From: Phoronis australis
Lineage: Eukaryota > Phoronida > Phoronidae
DNA length: 64,000 nucleotides
Reading direction: 5' to 3'
NCBI GenBank assembly: GCA_002633005.1
Contig: NMRA01000219.1
Span: forward strand, 495,037-559,036
The position numbers and the translations under genes are program-made. Positions within the stretch are counted from its first letter, which is position 1; every line of letters begins with the position of its first letter. The notes beneath the pieces are model-generated. The model did not search any database, was not told the DNA's origin, and saw only the letters and a list, made by a program, of their open reading frames with translations. Of the stretch, positions 1 through 12,254 are shown in pieces.

Positions 1-108
1 ATCGAATTTCTCAGAAAATCTGTTCAACCGCAAAAAAGAGTAGCAAGTCTTAGCTTTGCAAAGCCGCAGGGATGGGAATGAAAATGAATCCTAATCACTT
101 GCAGAGTT

Positions 109-183
109 CAGTGGCGGATTTAGAGGGGGCCAAGGGGCCATGGCCTCTCTAAAATTCTACCAGATTCCATTTGGCAGTAGGCT
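109..183 (+). mobile_element. hAT-like MITE terminal fragment, cut by a gap
   Basis: The segment starts CAGTGGCGGATTTA followed by G-rich sequence, the look of a hAT-type terminal inverted repeat. It runs parallel to the better-preserved copy at 41912-42079 and shares the stretch ending in CCAGATTCCATTTGGCAGT with it. It stops at the single N at 184, so the other end is missing. Assignment to hAT rests on resemblance of the end only. Confidence 0.5.
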
Positions 184-2028
184 NGGGTCTTTGATCCGAA
201 TTGATTCTTTCGCAACGAATTTGAGAGGAGTCTGTGCAACCTTAGTATAAAATGCTTGCTTTTGCCTAGTGTGCAGCCTGCTGTATGAACCCGGTGCCGA
301 TATGTTCAAAAGAGATTTCCGAGGCAGTTGTTCTGGGTTTTGGCTTTAGTTTTTGCTTAGGGAAGTTTTTATCAAAGAGTGAGATTAAAGGGCACATGAG
401 CAGACGTAATTAAGATTTTTATCGACACAAACTCACGAACGGATATTTACCAAGTGTCGGGCAACGTACTAGCCAGTGATAAATAGGTCAAGGGGCCATT
501 TCCGTAATGCAAGCTCGCAAATGAAAGCTTGTAAAATCACGTTCTTCGTGTTTTGCATGATATCTCGCGAATACTTTCAAGATTTCGCCAAACTTAGTGG
601 AAAAACGCAGGCTAGATTTCTGAGACAACTAGGGTTGCCTGCTGGCGTTGCACTTATGTCGTATTCAGATGTGGAAGTTTTATAAGATAGCAGGTGCCTG
701 GCTGCCCGGCCAGTGTTCAGACTATTGTTTGGCTAAAAATCAGTTTACGTGTGACTTCAGTAGCCTGTTTCTCGAAATCAGGTTAAGGCTAAAAGTAAGA
801 ATATCTGTCTGTAACTCAAAGCCAAAGGACTGAATCCGCACCCAAGCTGTTCGGCAGCAGCCATGAGACTATAAGGCAAAATAAGTCAAAAATCAACTTT
901 TGGCTATAGATTATAAACAGGCCCCTCATCAGAAAGCAGGTCAGGGACATTGTTGTTTTTATGGTCGAAAAACACAGTTTTGGGATTATTGTTGAAATCT
1001 GTTGTCTTCTGTGATTTTATTTCTAATCGCCAACTCTTGCCATTTAGACAGTGGGCCCGGTAAAGCTATGAGGAACTTTGAAAAGGGTCGTGTAGGCCGG
1101 CCTATACTTTCATTGAGGTGTTTCCCCCTCACACATAGGTGTAGTTTCCTAATATAAAAAGCTCCTGCGTTTAAATATGCCCAGTTTCATTATCATAATG
1201 CCTACCAATTTTGTAAAAAAATGACAAAATGTTGAAATTTAGAGTTCGCGTTCAACGAGTCATTATTAATGAAATACAAGCGAGCCAAATAGGTCAAAAA
1301 AGATTTTTTAAACCACACCGCTACCAAGCGGTAGAATATGAAACTACCTTTAAATACAACTACCTGGACCGTTTATGTTTATGCTAAACAAGTGACTAAT
1401 TTAGATTTCAAGCTGTTTCAATTTAACGAGTAACACTTTTCAAACAATTTGATGTGAAAATATATTGAGCATTGTGAAGCACAAAGCTGTTATATTCCCT
1501 GTTTATTAAGATATAAAAGAGGCCAATAAATAAATATGATAAATATTTACCAGAATTTTCGTTTGCTCATTTCTCATTTAAGTCAACAGCAGTCTTCCTA
1601 TATTCCAACAGTATACAAAGATGTGATGAAAATTGTTTGGAAAGTTGATTTTTGTAAAGTTATTGAAGTACTGACACCATTCATTTACTCATACAATTGG
1701 TGTTGTCAGTGAATATTTGCTTAAAAGTTGCTTTGGTAAAGGACGTGTTTTTAAACATTAGGTAAAACGTACACCAACAGAACTCAGTTTGCGGTATGCT
1801 AAATGTTGTTGCAATTCCATTAAATGCCGTTGGTGTCGTGCTTATCGTCACCGCTGTATAAGGCATATCAAACAAACAAAATTTATTACGTTGTTCGCAT
1901 GCTGATATAAATTTGATTTACGTGTATGCTGAAATGATTGAAATTGTCGCAGAAAAAGAAACTTCAAATGTGAAATCAGCTTCCGCTTGTAGAGTCCGTG
2001 CGTCCACTACTTAATGTAGGTCAGGTGA

Positions 2029-2626
2029 TTACTAAAGACCAGAAACAATGTAATTGTGACTCCACTGCAAGTTTAATATACTCTTTCGGCTTCATGTTCG
2101 TTAGAATCAGTACAAAACGAATCAGTATATTTAACCAAACACCCAGTTGCCAAAAAAGACCGCGATTTAATCGTTTTTTTTTTCAATGAAATGATAGAGA
2201 TCTTGATTTTGACGACTGGGTTTTTGGTCGAAATAGACCTTGCTAATTTTTTTCCAGACACCCGATTGTATCAAATAGAAATAAATATGGAGATAGAATT
2301 TTTAAGTTTCATGTCACGTATGCAGNTTACTAAAGACCAAAAACAATGTAATTGTGACTCCACTGCAAGTTTAATATAGTACTCTTTCGGCTTCATGTTC
2401 GTTAAAACAGTACAAAACGAATCAGTATATTTCACCAAACACCCAGTTGCCAAAAAAAGACCGCGATTTAATCGTTTTTTTTTTCAATGAAATGATAGAG
2501 ATCTTGATTTTGACGACTGGGTTTTTGGTCGAAATAGACCTTGCTAATTTTTTTCCAGACACCCGATTGTATCAAATAGAAATAAATATGGAGATAGAAT
2601 TTTTAAGTTTCATGTCACGTATGCAG
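2029..2626. repeat. Near-identical direct duplication across a single N (assembly overlap)
   Basis: Bases 2029-2325 and 2327-2626 are nearly identical and are separated only by the N at 2326. They differ by a few substitutions and small indels (for example an extra AGT and a changed base after the TTTAATATA stretch). Two overlapping contig ends or two haplotypes that were not merged explain this better than a biological tandem duplication. No coding exon is involved. Confidence 0.8.
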
Positions 2627-3143
2627 ATGCAACTTACCCCGCTCCGAACTTGGAAAAATGGCAATCTAAGAAAAAAAAAACAGTTACGTGATTACAAACA
2701 GCAAGGTATTATTTTCGTGCGCACAGCAGTTTTCTGTGATTATCAATCTGAAAATATATAGTTTCATGGGTTAACGAATTGTATTTTAAAAGATATTTTA
2801 AAAAGGATGACTCTTGGTAGTGAAGGCATCCAATCATACTTATCTGTGCCGGTCTTAGAATCAACGGGTTCGCTTTTTTCAATGATTTTATTGTGTATAA
2901 ACATGTACACTTATAAAACTAATGAGATATTTGGAGACTCGTTGTATTTTGTCAAGAGCAGTTTTTACTTCTCAATCAGACGAACAGCTCGGTTCAAAGA
3001 CCCTTTAAAAGTTGTCCTGCTTTTGTCTTTGTGGCCTGTTGTTAAAATGCTATATAGGCATAAGGAAATTCAAATAAATTCGAAATCGATGCTTAAATTT
3101 CCACGATCAAAATCCGTCAATTTATCAACCGTTGTGTTTTCAG

Positions 3144-6100
3144 ATGAACCCCAAAGGAAACGTTCCCACTTTAGACGACAATGGTTTCTATCTCTGGGAA
3201 AGGTGGGATTTCAGTGTCATTTTCTTCAAAAAAATGTCTATTACAAAATAAAATGCTAATTCAATAAAACATTTGAATTTGAAACCAATATATTAAATTC
3301 CCATCAAAATGAGAAATAAACAATAAGCGTGCATTATATTTGCAAATGGCATTGCATTATTTTCTGTTCGAACCTTTGATTTAACATCAATTAAACATTT
3401 GAAATGGTACCACGTGCGGCAGATTGTTAGTCCTTAAACATTCCGTAGTGACTGGAAATGAACTTCTATATCAAGAGAAGACATTTCCTTTGCACCGAAA
3501 GATGGCGCTGCTGTATTTCCACTTCTTTAAGATTACCATGATTGCGACTGTCCGCCAACGAGTTTTAACACGCCTGATACGCCGTAAAATGTAACAATTG
3601 TTACAATGTCATTGTTACATTTTACGTTGCTAGGCCTCTCCTAAAATGTAACAAGTTGTTACATTTTATGTAATTGTTACAATTTACGTCGAATGCACAT
3701 GCGCGAAATGTACCATTGTTACATTTTACGAAAGCGACGTCATATTTCATGAGTTTGCATGGTATTTGTCACACGGAGGAAAACCGTTGACACACTTAAT
3801 GCCTTCTTTCTCGGATAGTGTGAATGAAATTCTATCAAATGTGCCAGGTCGACTTGGCAGATGTGTCCCTATGCACTTTCCACGTTTTTTTAACATGAGT
3901 AGTTTTATGATGTCTAACCTGCCTGAAATAGCGGTGGTAACAACAGATGCAACCGTGACGTGTATACGTAAAAATGGGATGCCTAGCTGGGGAAATAAAA
4001 AATATTTTGCACTCTGAAAGGACATAATCAGTTTGCTCAAACCTGGTCTAGTTCGATAATTCAAAGGGACAATAGTTCAAAGAAGCTTACTGGACGTGAA
4101 GTCACGTGTCTCATGAGGAGCCACTTTTTGTGTTGCAGCTCGCAGATAAGGAAATTTGGTACATTAATCCTTTTGATGTATTGCATTAAATGCTCATATT
4201 AAACATCACTGACTTCCACGTTGGCGGTTTTTGTTCTATGCGATCCACTTTCAAACACCTTCTCATTTGAAATGAGCTTTTCTCAAATAAATGAGCTTCG
4301 AAAAAAGGACTTAAATTGAATACTTAATAAGGTATTGCCCAGACAATGCCACACTTGCATATTCATTAAACGGTCTACCCTATATATATATATAGGGTAT
4401 ACCACTAGCGTCATTCGTTTGAGTGGTCTATCCTATATATATATATATAGGATAGACCGATTAATGAATTTGCAAGTGTGGCATTGTCTGGGAAATACCT
4501 TATTAAGTATTCAATTTAAGTCCTTTTTTCGAAGCTCATTTATTTGAGAAAAGCTCATTTCAAATGAGAAGGTGTTTTTCAATGAAACCTAGTTCAAGTC
4601 ATTCTGTTAAATCACTGCGTTTTTCTAAGAATATTGGGGCCCATTCCACGTAAAATCGTTGCGTGTTTTGTATGTCCGTTACCAACTATTCTAATGACCC
4701 GGTGACCGCAGCCGACTAATCGTTAGAATTGCCGAAAATGTCTGCCTCCAGAGTTCAACTTAACGCAATTTTTCAACTTACACATCATCATGGAACGATC
4801 CCCAGTTCTTTAACAAGGAATGTTTTCAACAAGTCAGAGACAATATTGAGGTCTGAATTCGTTTTTTTTGGCAAACTACAGATGAATATAGTTATATTTA
4901 CAAAGTCTGCTTGCCGATAGTTCAGAAATAATCAATTTTTGAAGTTGGTGCACGCCTAAACAAGATTTTGAATCTCAGCCTCCTCGTTTCCAAAAACTAG
5001 GCCTACTCTGCATCCACAGCTGCCAAGACGTTCCTCGCAATATCGTTAAAGCTGAACATAGCAGCACCTTTAAAATCCTTTTGGAACATCACTGGCCGTC
5101 CACTATGGAAAGCCCGATGGCAACATTGAACCACAAATGAGATGATTTTAAGATCTTTGAAAAGCATGATGTATCAGGACTTTGCTAAACATGTATTGTG
5201 TCCTTAATCAATAAATTTAAAAATATTAATAATAATAATAATAATAATAATAACGAAAACGAAGCGATAACGAGTAATACTAGTGATAGTAGTAATAGCA
5301 TTAATAGTAGTAATAGTAGTGATGGTAATGTGATACTAATAAAAATGATAATAGGTAGCGAAATTCATGTCGTGTCAGCCGGTCTCATTCCTAGAGAAGA
5401 TGTATACGAAAAGTGCAGCCCAAAAGGGTGTTTTTTTCACAAAAAATATTCTCCAAAATGGTGCAATTTCCGACAAGGATAGCTTTCCTGAATTTCTGAA
5501 CCAGAAGTGTGCGAAAATATGAATTTTTACACAAATTAGTCTCTAAACGGGTCACTTTTTTGTTCGAGCTCACTCTCTAAACGGGTGAGTATTTAAATTT
5601 TTCGGGCGACACTCCTCATCTAAAAATACTCCAGTACCCCTTGCCGTGTCAGATACCACTTGTTCGTGATTTTGGTCATTTTCTTTGCAATATGACGCGG
5701 GTTTCGTAAAATGTAACAATGGTTCATTTCTCGCATGTGCGTTTGACGTGAAATGTAACAACCACGTAAAATGTAACAACTTGTTACATTTTAGGAGAGC
5801 CTTAGCAACGTAAAATGTAACAGTTGTTACATTTTACGTTATTGTTACATTTTACGTCATTGTTACATTTTACGAAATTGTTACATTTTACGGCGTATCA
5901 CACGCCTCCACGTCTTCCAAGCGACACGTGTATAGATGCAGACAATTTTCCTTTCTCCCTCTAATCTAAGAACTGATGGACATTTAAATTGACCTGCCGT
6001 GTAGGCATGTGAGCGTCGTTGAAAATACGGCGGTTCATTTCCTTGCAAATTCTTAGCACGAAAATGTATTTTCGGCTCATTGTGCGATGTGTGTAAGTTA

Positions 6101-6893
6101 ACGTTATCTATTTTGTCCTTTGCCTCTTTTTCAGTCAGCCTATCATGACATACTTGCTGCAGAAGTACTGTGACCCGACACCTATTTATCCCAAATGCAT
6201 CAAAAAGAGGGCGCTGGTTGACCGTCTACTTTATTTTGACTCTGGAATCGTCAACAAAGCCGTAGTTGAATGGATTGTGAGTTAGCCACTACACTGTCTT
6301 GAAACATTCAATTTTAGTAGACTGGCTACCAAGTGGTAAAAACAAGGCGAAGTTCACCTAAGCATTCAGAACAATAACACAGCATTCCAGAATGGCCTTA
6401 AGTTGAAATAGGTTAAATAAATTTGAAACAGTATAATTTGTATGAAGGGCGCTGCACTATTCACTTCACTATGTATTTTGCAGCTCTGCAATTCAATTTT
6501 ATTATTTGAAATCTGAAATATTCAAAGCAGCTATGCAATGCCATTCACCGCCTTTGTATTTTTCAGCATCCGTTCATTTACGGGACGGAACCGTGTCAAG
6601 AAAAAACTGATGCTCTCAGAAAGGCAATAAAAAATGTCGACGATATTCTTGAAGACAAGAAGTGGGCGGTTGGCGACACATTCACTCTCGCTGACTGCGC
6701 TCTGTTGACGTCTTTAATTACTCTGGAATTCAAGGACTGGGACTTCTTACCGTGGCCCAATGTTGTCAGGTGGCTGACGAACGGAAAGACTCTGCCCTAC
6801 TTTAACGATTGCAATAAAGCCCTGTATGATATGAAAAAGAAATTCCAGAACGACAAAAAGGAACTTCTTGAAAGCGGAACAGTGTGTATTTAA
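3144..6893 (+). CDS. GST-A: cytosolic glutathione S-transferase, 5' end missing from window
   Basis: Three exons are visible: 3144-3202 (59 nt), 6135-6276 (142 nt) and 6567-6893 (ending TAA), each with AG/GT borders and phases that join in frame to 175 residues. The first exon, with the start and catalytic Ser, was not found in 1-3143 and probably lies upstream. The 59-nt exon gives MNPKGNVPTLDDNGFYLWE and joins to S-Q-P-I-M, the glutathione-binding cis-Pro loop and the E-S pair of the thioredoxin-like domain. The last exon encodes the helical domain with the conserved VGDTFTLAD capping segment. Cytosolic GSTs conjugate glutathione to electrophiles. The large second intron (3203-6134) carries two nested inverted-repeat elements. 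SQPI replaces the usual SRAI. Because GST-D in this cluster has several modules, GST-A could also be the last module of a longer protein. Confidence 0.88.
4253..4577. mobile_element. Fold-back element nested in the TIR element
   Basis: The sequence is a long inverted repeat: arms of about 140 bp starting AAACACCTTCTCATTTG are almost perfectly complementary and meet at a short centre. Two smaller hairpins sit in the middle, each a GGTCTA...TAGACC-type stem around a (TA)n run. The trinucleotide TTC flanks both ends and may be a target duplication. No coding capacity is seen. It was inserted into, or is a part of, the larger element at 3575-5900. Confidence 0.8.
5222..5252. repeat. (AAT)n microsatellite
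   Basis: An uninterrupted run of AAT units followed by degenerate AGT/AAT-rich sequence to about 5330. It creates an asparagine/serine-rich reading frame that has no other sign of being coding. Confidence 0.85.
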
Positions 6894-6915
6894 ATTTGCT
6901 GATCATTTTACAGTT

Positions 6916-6921
6916 AATAAA
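6916..6921 (+). terminator. Poly(A) signal of GST-A
   Basis: AATAAA lies 23 bases after the GST-A stop codon, a close but plausible position for the cleavage signal. Confidence 0.55.
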
Positions 6922-9108
6922 CAATATTACAAATTCTTTTTCTTTTTTTCCAAGCGCGAAATGGAATAATAACAAAAATCTGTTGCAAAATTATTAGTCA
7001 CAGGACGAGGGGGGGTACAGGTGGACGTCACCACGAGTGTTAGCGGGTGGTATGGTGCGTCAACAGTCATGAGGACGCGGTGAGCAGGAAATTGTGAAAT
7101 TTTGTGACCCTCATGGCTGGAAGTGGTGGCAACCGGGGACTAAGTGTGAAATTTTGTGACCACTGATAATATTGACGAAGTTGGCTATCTGCGCTACAAA
7201 TAATTTTCGTCTTCCTACAGGCCTGGCCAGCCGTTCTACCTTTAGTTTGACTGTTTGGAAATTGTTTACAGGAGTACTTTTTAACATCAACATGTCCTAT
7301 TCATTCGGGATAACTGTTATGTATTTTTCCGATAGATGTCTCTTTAGTATATGAGTTGTTGCTGAATAATGTCGGCTGTATGTCTAAACCAGACATATAT
7401 AACAATAAAAAGCACATTTTCTTCAAACCTATGGCTAGAAGTTGTTTTGGGCCCGATACGTCATGTCGCAATTGCAACATTGCGAGATATTAAGGCCCAA
7501 CATTGGATTACTTTACAACGATTTTACACAGCCTCTAAACGGAGACTTACGCTAAAACTTAGGAGTGGTCGTCAGTCTCGGTTTAGACTTTGTGGTAAAA
7601 AACATCATAAAGTTACAACAGTTTAATGACACAGGTCTCTGAAATCTGTCAATTTGCACATCACTTTTAGTTTGTTTGGTCAGGGGCGCTATAGCTACGA
7701 AGGTCAACTTTTCACACTTTGAATATTGCGAAACATTTTCAAATCAAATATTTTCATTCTAGAGACTGGACGGCAACTGTGTGTACACACATAACAGAGA
7801 CCCAGTTCCTATTTGATGTTGGGCTTAACAAACAAAGCATTAGCAACGAGTGCTCAACTGGTCGTGTTTATTTGACGTTTGATTAAAAAACCCATACTAC
7901 TGGGTGTAAAAAAACATCCTTATTCGTGTTTGATGTAATCTCATTAGAAATTCACAGGACATCGATGAATCTATTTTCCTATTTTATACAAGATAACTAA
8001 AAAGGACAAATAATGTCACTATATTTGACGTACAATAAACTGTTATCGAGACAGTAAAAATTTATCCATTTCTTCGATTTTTAGTTCACGTTTACTGGTT
8101 AAACATCACAAAGATACTTTCTATAAATATTGTTAGTAACATTTTTGGACCACGCTGATGGAATATGAAAAGTGATGCCCGTGACGACGGTGACAATGAC
8201 GACGATACAAAAAATATTCACCAGTTTGTGCGCTTATATTGTCTGGAAAATTGACTGTTTATAAAAATAGCAATGATGACAACAGCGGTGTTGCAGACAA
8301 ATGACTATAAAGTCTTGTGCTTTACAATCACAGCTTAGAAATTATTCGTTAGTGAAACGGAAAAGTAAACAATTCACAACATCACGCACATTAAAATTGA
8401 TTAAAAGACTACATGGGTTTCCCGATAACGAATCGAACTGAAAGGCTTTACGTACTTTTAAATGTTTGTTTTGTTATCAATGGTTTATCAGTCTCTATCT
8501 GTGCAAACTTTAGCTGATTTTGCAGATGAAATATTGAAATTTAGATAGTCGTGTTGTTGAAGGATAGTTATGTTCTTGTGAATGAATGCAAGTAACTCCT
8601 GTCATTGCTCTAACTATAACTGTTGCTAAATGTAAGCGCTAAACGTTACCAACACTTTCCTAAATTAAAATAATGCTAAACCCTGTTTTAGTGATTTCTA
8701 CCAACCTTCGTTCTTTTATACAAGCAAAATTCAAGAGAAAACACATATTTTGTAACGGAATGGACTCGGAAATTATGGGTCTTGGTGGGTGGACAGTTGT
8801 GACTCCTTTAAAGTGTAGGCCTCGCTTGCCCGTTTAGCAGATTTTGCGAGTTTTCAGAACTTGCGCCAAGCTTTTGAGGGCTGACATTATTTTCTTTCAG
8901 AAAGCAGGATGGAAAAGTCGTTGTTCATATCTATTGAACGGCCAAAACCGCGCTTAGTGAAAAGACCCGCATAATGCAATGGGCTCTTTTCTGTTATTTA
9001 ATCATAACAAGTGTTTCATCGATTGACATGTTGATATAGCTATGGTTAGACGAGTAGCCATGCGTGATTTTTTACCCACCCTGTACGACAGTGCCAGTGA
9101 GTGTTTGC
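6922..9108. other. Intergenic, GST-A to GST-B
   Basis: No GST exon, RNA gene or recognisable repeat was found. Open frames here (for example 7369-7626) have no family resemblance and no splice context. The spacer presumably holds the GST-B promoter at its right end. Confidence 0.5.
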
Positions 9109-9118
9109 ATGACAGAGC
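9109..9118 (+). promoter_or_regulatory. Candidate antioxidant response element of GST-B
   Basis: ATGACAGAGC matches the ARE consensus RTGACNNNGC and lies 89 bases upstream of the GST-B start codon. In vertebrates and insects such elements bind Nrf2/CncC-Maf and control GST genes. A ten-base match can occur by chance and no second copy was found nearby, so this is only a candidate. Confidence 0.35.
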
Positions 9119-9206
9119 ACTTTTCGTGTAGTTGTCTTGGGGCAACTGGATCTGTTATAGAAGCGTAGTTTCTGCATTGACCGTCGACAAGGGAAGACGA
9201 GCAAAA

Positions 9207-12157
9207 ATGGGTGTCGATCTATACATCGTTCCAGCGAGCCATAACTGTCGCTCGGTGCTTATGGCGTTGAAGGCAGCCGAATGCGAAGGTGTGACGTTGA
9301 AAGAAGTAAATATGCAGAACGGGGAGCATATGACGCCAGAGTATTTGAAGGTATGAAACTATAAAACTATAAGGTTTTCTTACAGATCCCAGAGATCATC
9401 GTGTTTTGAATAAAGCGCGCTTACTAACGAAACACGTACTCCCCGATAAGAACTAAATCGTGTGTCTTATAGAGAACGGACAATTGTTTAATGAAAGAAC
9501 TGGCAAAGAGGCTGTTTGTACTTTTCATTATATTTTTACGTGTAGTGCACATGACGTAGTCGGTGAAAAGAGATACGGGATTTCGGCAGCACCCAAGAAT
9601 ACAGACTATTCTTAAAGAAAATTACGCCGCCTCTTTGAAATCAAATCTTTGCAGTTGTAACCAGTTAAAACTAGTTTAAATGTATAAGTTCTAATTAGCA
9701 CGGTGGCCACAGAGCAACCAAACCTCAAAGCGACGTAGACGGAAAAGTACGTACGTACGTACAGAGACACGAACTATGGTACGTGTCCCTTTAGCTCAGA
9801 TCTTTATAAATCTCTACTCTTCACGCACGTTCTTACTTTTCCGAGGACGTAAAAAGAGCATTTTCAAATGCATTCCCACAAGTTTCTTTACGAAATAAGA
9901 ACGTAGTTGGATTCTGAAATAAAACTGGTGAAATAAGCTAGTTCACGAAACGCGATTGGTATGACACTAGTTCTGTCGCAAAATAGTCGTTCAAAAATTG
10001 TCAACAATCATTTACTAGATTTCAGTTTGCCGTCTATAATACGTGCCTATATCAAACAAGCTGCCACCTTGAAAGCTCAGCAATCCAAATTTCGAAAATT
10101 TGTGAATCACTGTATAATAGAGATGAAGACAGTTGATCATTAAACAGTAAACAACCACGGGAACTCTAAGAAATGAAATCCTCGTATGTGTCAGAATAAT
10201 TGCGCGCATAATTGGAATTGTAGATCCTATCAAGTTCGAGAGTGCCTATAAAGTCACAAAGCAAAGTCCATAACTTTTGTACCTCAGTGATTTTAAGATG
10301 ATTTCCACTGCACTTTATGACATACTTGTTTCAGATGAACCCGCATCATACCGTGCCAACGTTGGACGACAACGGATTCTACCTCTATGAAAGGTATGTT
10401 GATTTGCCCCAAAGGTGTCGCCTCGTTAGCATACAGTATAGAGTATTTCAATAGTATGCAGTGATGTTTTGGCACTTTGCACCGAGTACAAATTGGCCCA
10501 ATTAAATCAAAAAGAGCACAGCCACCTAAAGTACCTCAGTATAGTCTTAGTTTTACAGTTGAAACAAAATGATTAATTTTGGGTGCTATTGACCTTTTTA
10601 CATATAGGCGGATATGTCGACAAATTACAATGGATTGTGGAAAGCCAGTTATCCGACGCAGAATGAAACCAATCAATGAAAACAAGAAATATACTCGTAT
10701 CTTTCCAGCCGACAGGTGGCCTGAATGATACCTTTTCCACAAATTGCCAACCTTAAAAATGTCAATTGTGAACGACTAGCGTTTTTCATATTACGTTGGA
10801 AACCTATTGCTGAATACTTATTGATTTATAGATCCAAAATCAAAATACACTACAAGAAGCTTTTAAATTTTTACTACAACTATGTTCTAAATTTTCATTG
10901 AAGCCGGCCAATCATATGCTATCTTGTGGACAAGTATGGTAAAAAAGACTCCGTGTTCCCCAAAGACCACAAGAAGAGAGCGACAATCAACAAGTGGCTA
11001 TATTACGACTTAGGAAGTATTTCGAACAAAATTTCGGAATATATTGTAAGTGATTCCTCGATGTTGTGTCTCTTGTTGAGAAGAAATTTCACCGATGTTG
11101 TCATTTTCATCACCATAATCTGACACTAACATCATCCTCATCATCATCTTCAATCATCATCATCGTCAATCATCTTCATCGTCACCGTCATTATCATCGT
11201 CGTAGTAATCACCATCATCGCTACCATTATCGATGTCATTGTCGCCATCATCGCCACCACCTTCAGCATATCCACCGTCACCAATGTCATCGTCATCCCT
11301 TCAGGGCTACTGTTCACGCAAGAACGTTTATTCAATGGAACTACAACCGCTGATAGTGGAGGAACTCGTTCTCGCCAATTCCAGGGCACTTGCACTTACC
11401 GCCAAGCACAAGTTCATGTACAAGAGTGATGGCTTACAGCTTCCAATTCTGTACCATGTTGTTCGATCCAGGTTCAAAAAGAACTTGGTTGAGATCCGTT
11501 GAGCCACGAATCTTGCCAAGGAAGATCACGTGCTTCCCTTGTTATACATGGCGATATCTCGCAGTCTTGAGTACTCTTGCATTTTTACAAGATTCGCGTG
11601 TCTACGGAACTCGCACTTTGTGAGTGTTCGGATGCATTTCAGAACATGTGAATCAGCTAACCACATGTAGCAAGCCGGCAGATCCAGATTACTTTCGTAA
11701 GCGTTTACTGTTGTAGTAATACTTTGAAAGTAGTCTGCAAATAGGTTTCTCGTGTTGAACCTTTGTAAACTTAATCCATAAAATTGTAAAGGCATCAAAT
11801 AAAATTAAAAACAGCTAATATCTATGCAGCCATGTTCACAGGATAGAGTTTCTTTTTCAGGGGCCCCGCTTGTTCCAGGGGAAGCCGTTTGACCCAGAAG
11901 TTGGGAAGAAGCTCATTGAAGCGTTGAAGGTAGTAGACAAGCAGTTGGCGACTTGCAAGTTTGTTGCAGGCGATGAGCTCAGCATTGCCGACCTCACAAT
12001 CGCGTCGAATGTTTCTATGTTGGAGCTTGATCCTGATCTCGATCGTTCAGAGCTTACTAACCTTCAAAGCTGGTACTTAAGGATGAAGGAACTACCTTAT
12101 TGGGAGGAATGTAACAAGGGACTGAATGCGTTCAAGGAAATGGTGAAGGGCAAATAG
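9207..12157 (+). CDS. GST-B: complete four-exon glutathione S-transferase
   Basis: Exons 9207-9350, 10335-10393, 10904-11045 and 11861-12157 join in frame (phases 0, 2, 0) to 213 residues, the usual length for a cytosolic GST. The start at 9207 (AAAAATGG) is chosen because the GST fold begins at once with MGVDLYIVP. Residues about 9-17 carry PASHNCRSV, the active-site Ser motif of delta/epsilon-type GSTs. VPTLDDNGF and the E-S pair followed by RPI build the glutathione site. The last exon holds VAGDELSIADL of the helical domain. The third exon follows a weak acceptor (TTCATTGAAG), but its frame and its homology to the 142-nt exons of all neighbours support it. Likely reaction: glutathione conjugation or peroxide reduction in the cytosol. 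The substrate is unknown. Confidence 0.94.
11133..11305. repeat. Degenerate CAT/CRT-rich tract in GST-B intron 3
   Basis: Imperfect trinucleotide tract (CATCATCATC, CGTCAT, CACCATC and variants) between exons 3 and 4 of GST-B. It yields histidine- or serine-rich frames that are not coding. Confidence 0.75.
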
Positions 12158-12248
12158 ACTTCCACGAATTAGTCAATTGACTAAAAGAACTATCAAGCTA
12201 GTCTCTGGATCTGTATATTTTGGGCACTTGATATTTCAGTGTTTGCGT

Positions 12249-12254
12249 AATAAA
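12249..12254 (+). terminator. Poly(A) signal of GST-B
   Basis: AATAAA lies 92 bases after the GST-B stop codon and is the only canonical signal nearby. Confidence 0.65.

Larger units (their letters stand above)
3569..5906. mobile_element. 2.3 kb terminal-inverted-repeat element with 6-bp target duplication
   Basis: The element body is 3575-5900, starting TGATACGCCGTAAAATG and ending in its inverse complement. CACGCC is repeated on both sides (3569-3574 and 5901-5906), a 6-bp target-site duplication. The inverted arms, about 3575-3745 and 5689-5900, are themselves built of repeated TTACATTTTACG / CGTAAAATGTAA blocks that form shorter palindromes. No transposase frame is visible inside, so it is non-autonomous. 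The TG...CA ends with a 6-bp duplication are integrase-like, but no superfamily is assigned. It lies in an intron of GST-A. Confidence 0.82.

Noticed and set aside
5198-5482. Asn/Ser-rich frame of 94 codons
   Set aside because: It is caused by the AAT/AGT microsatellite inside the TIR element of GST-A intron 2.
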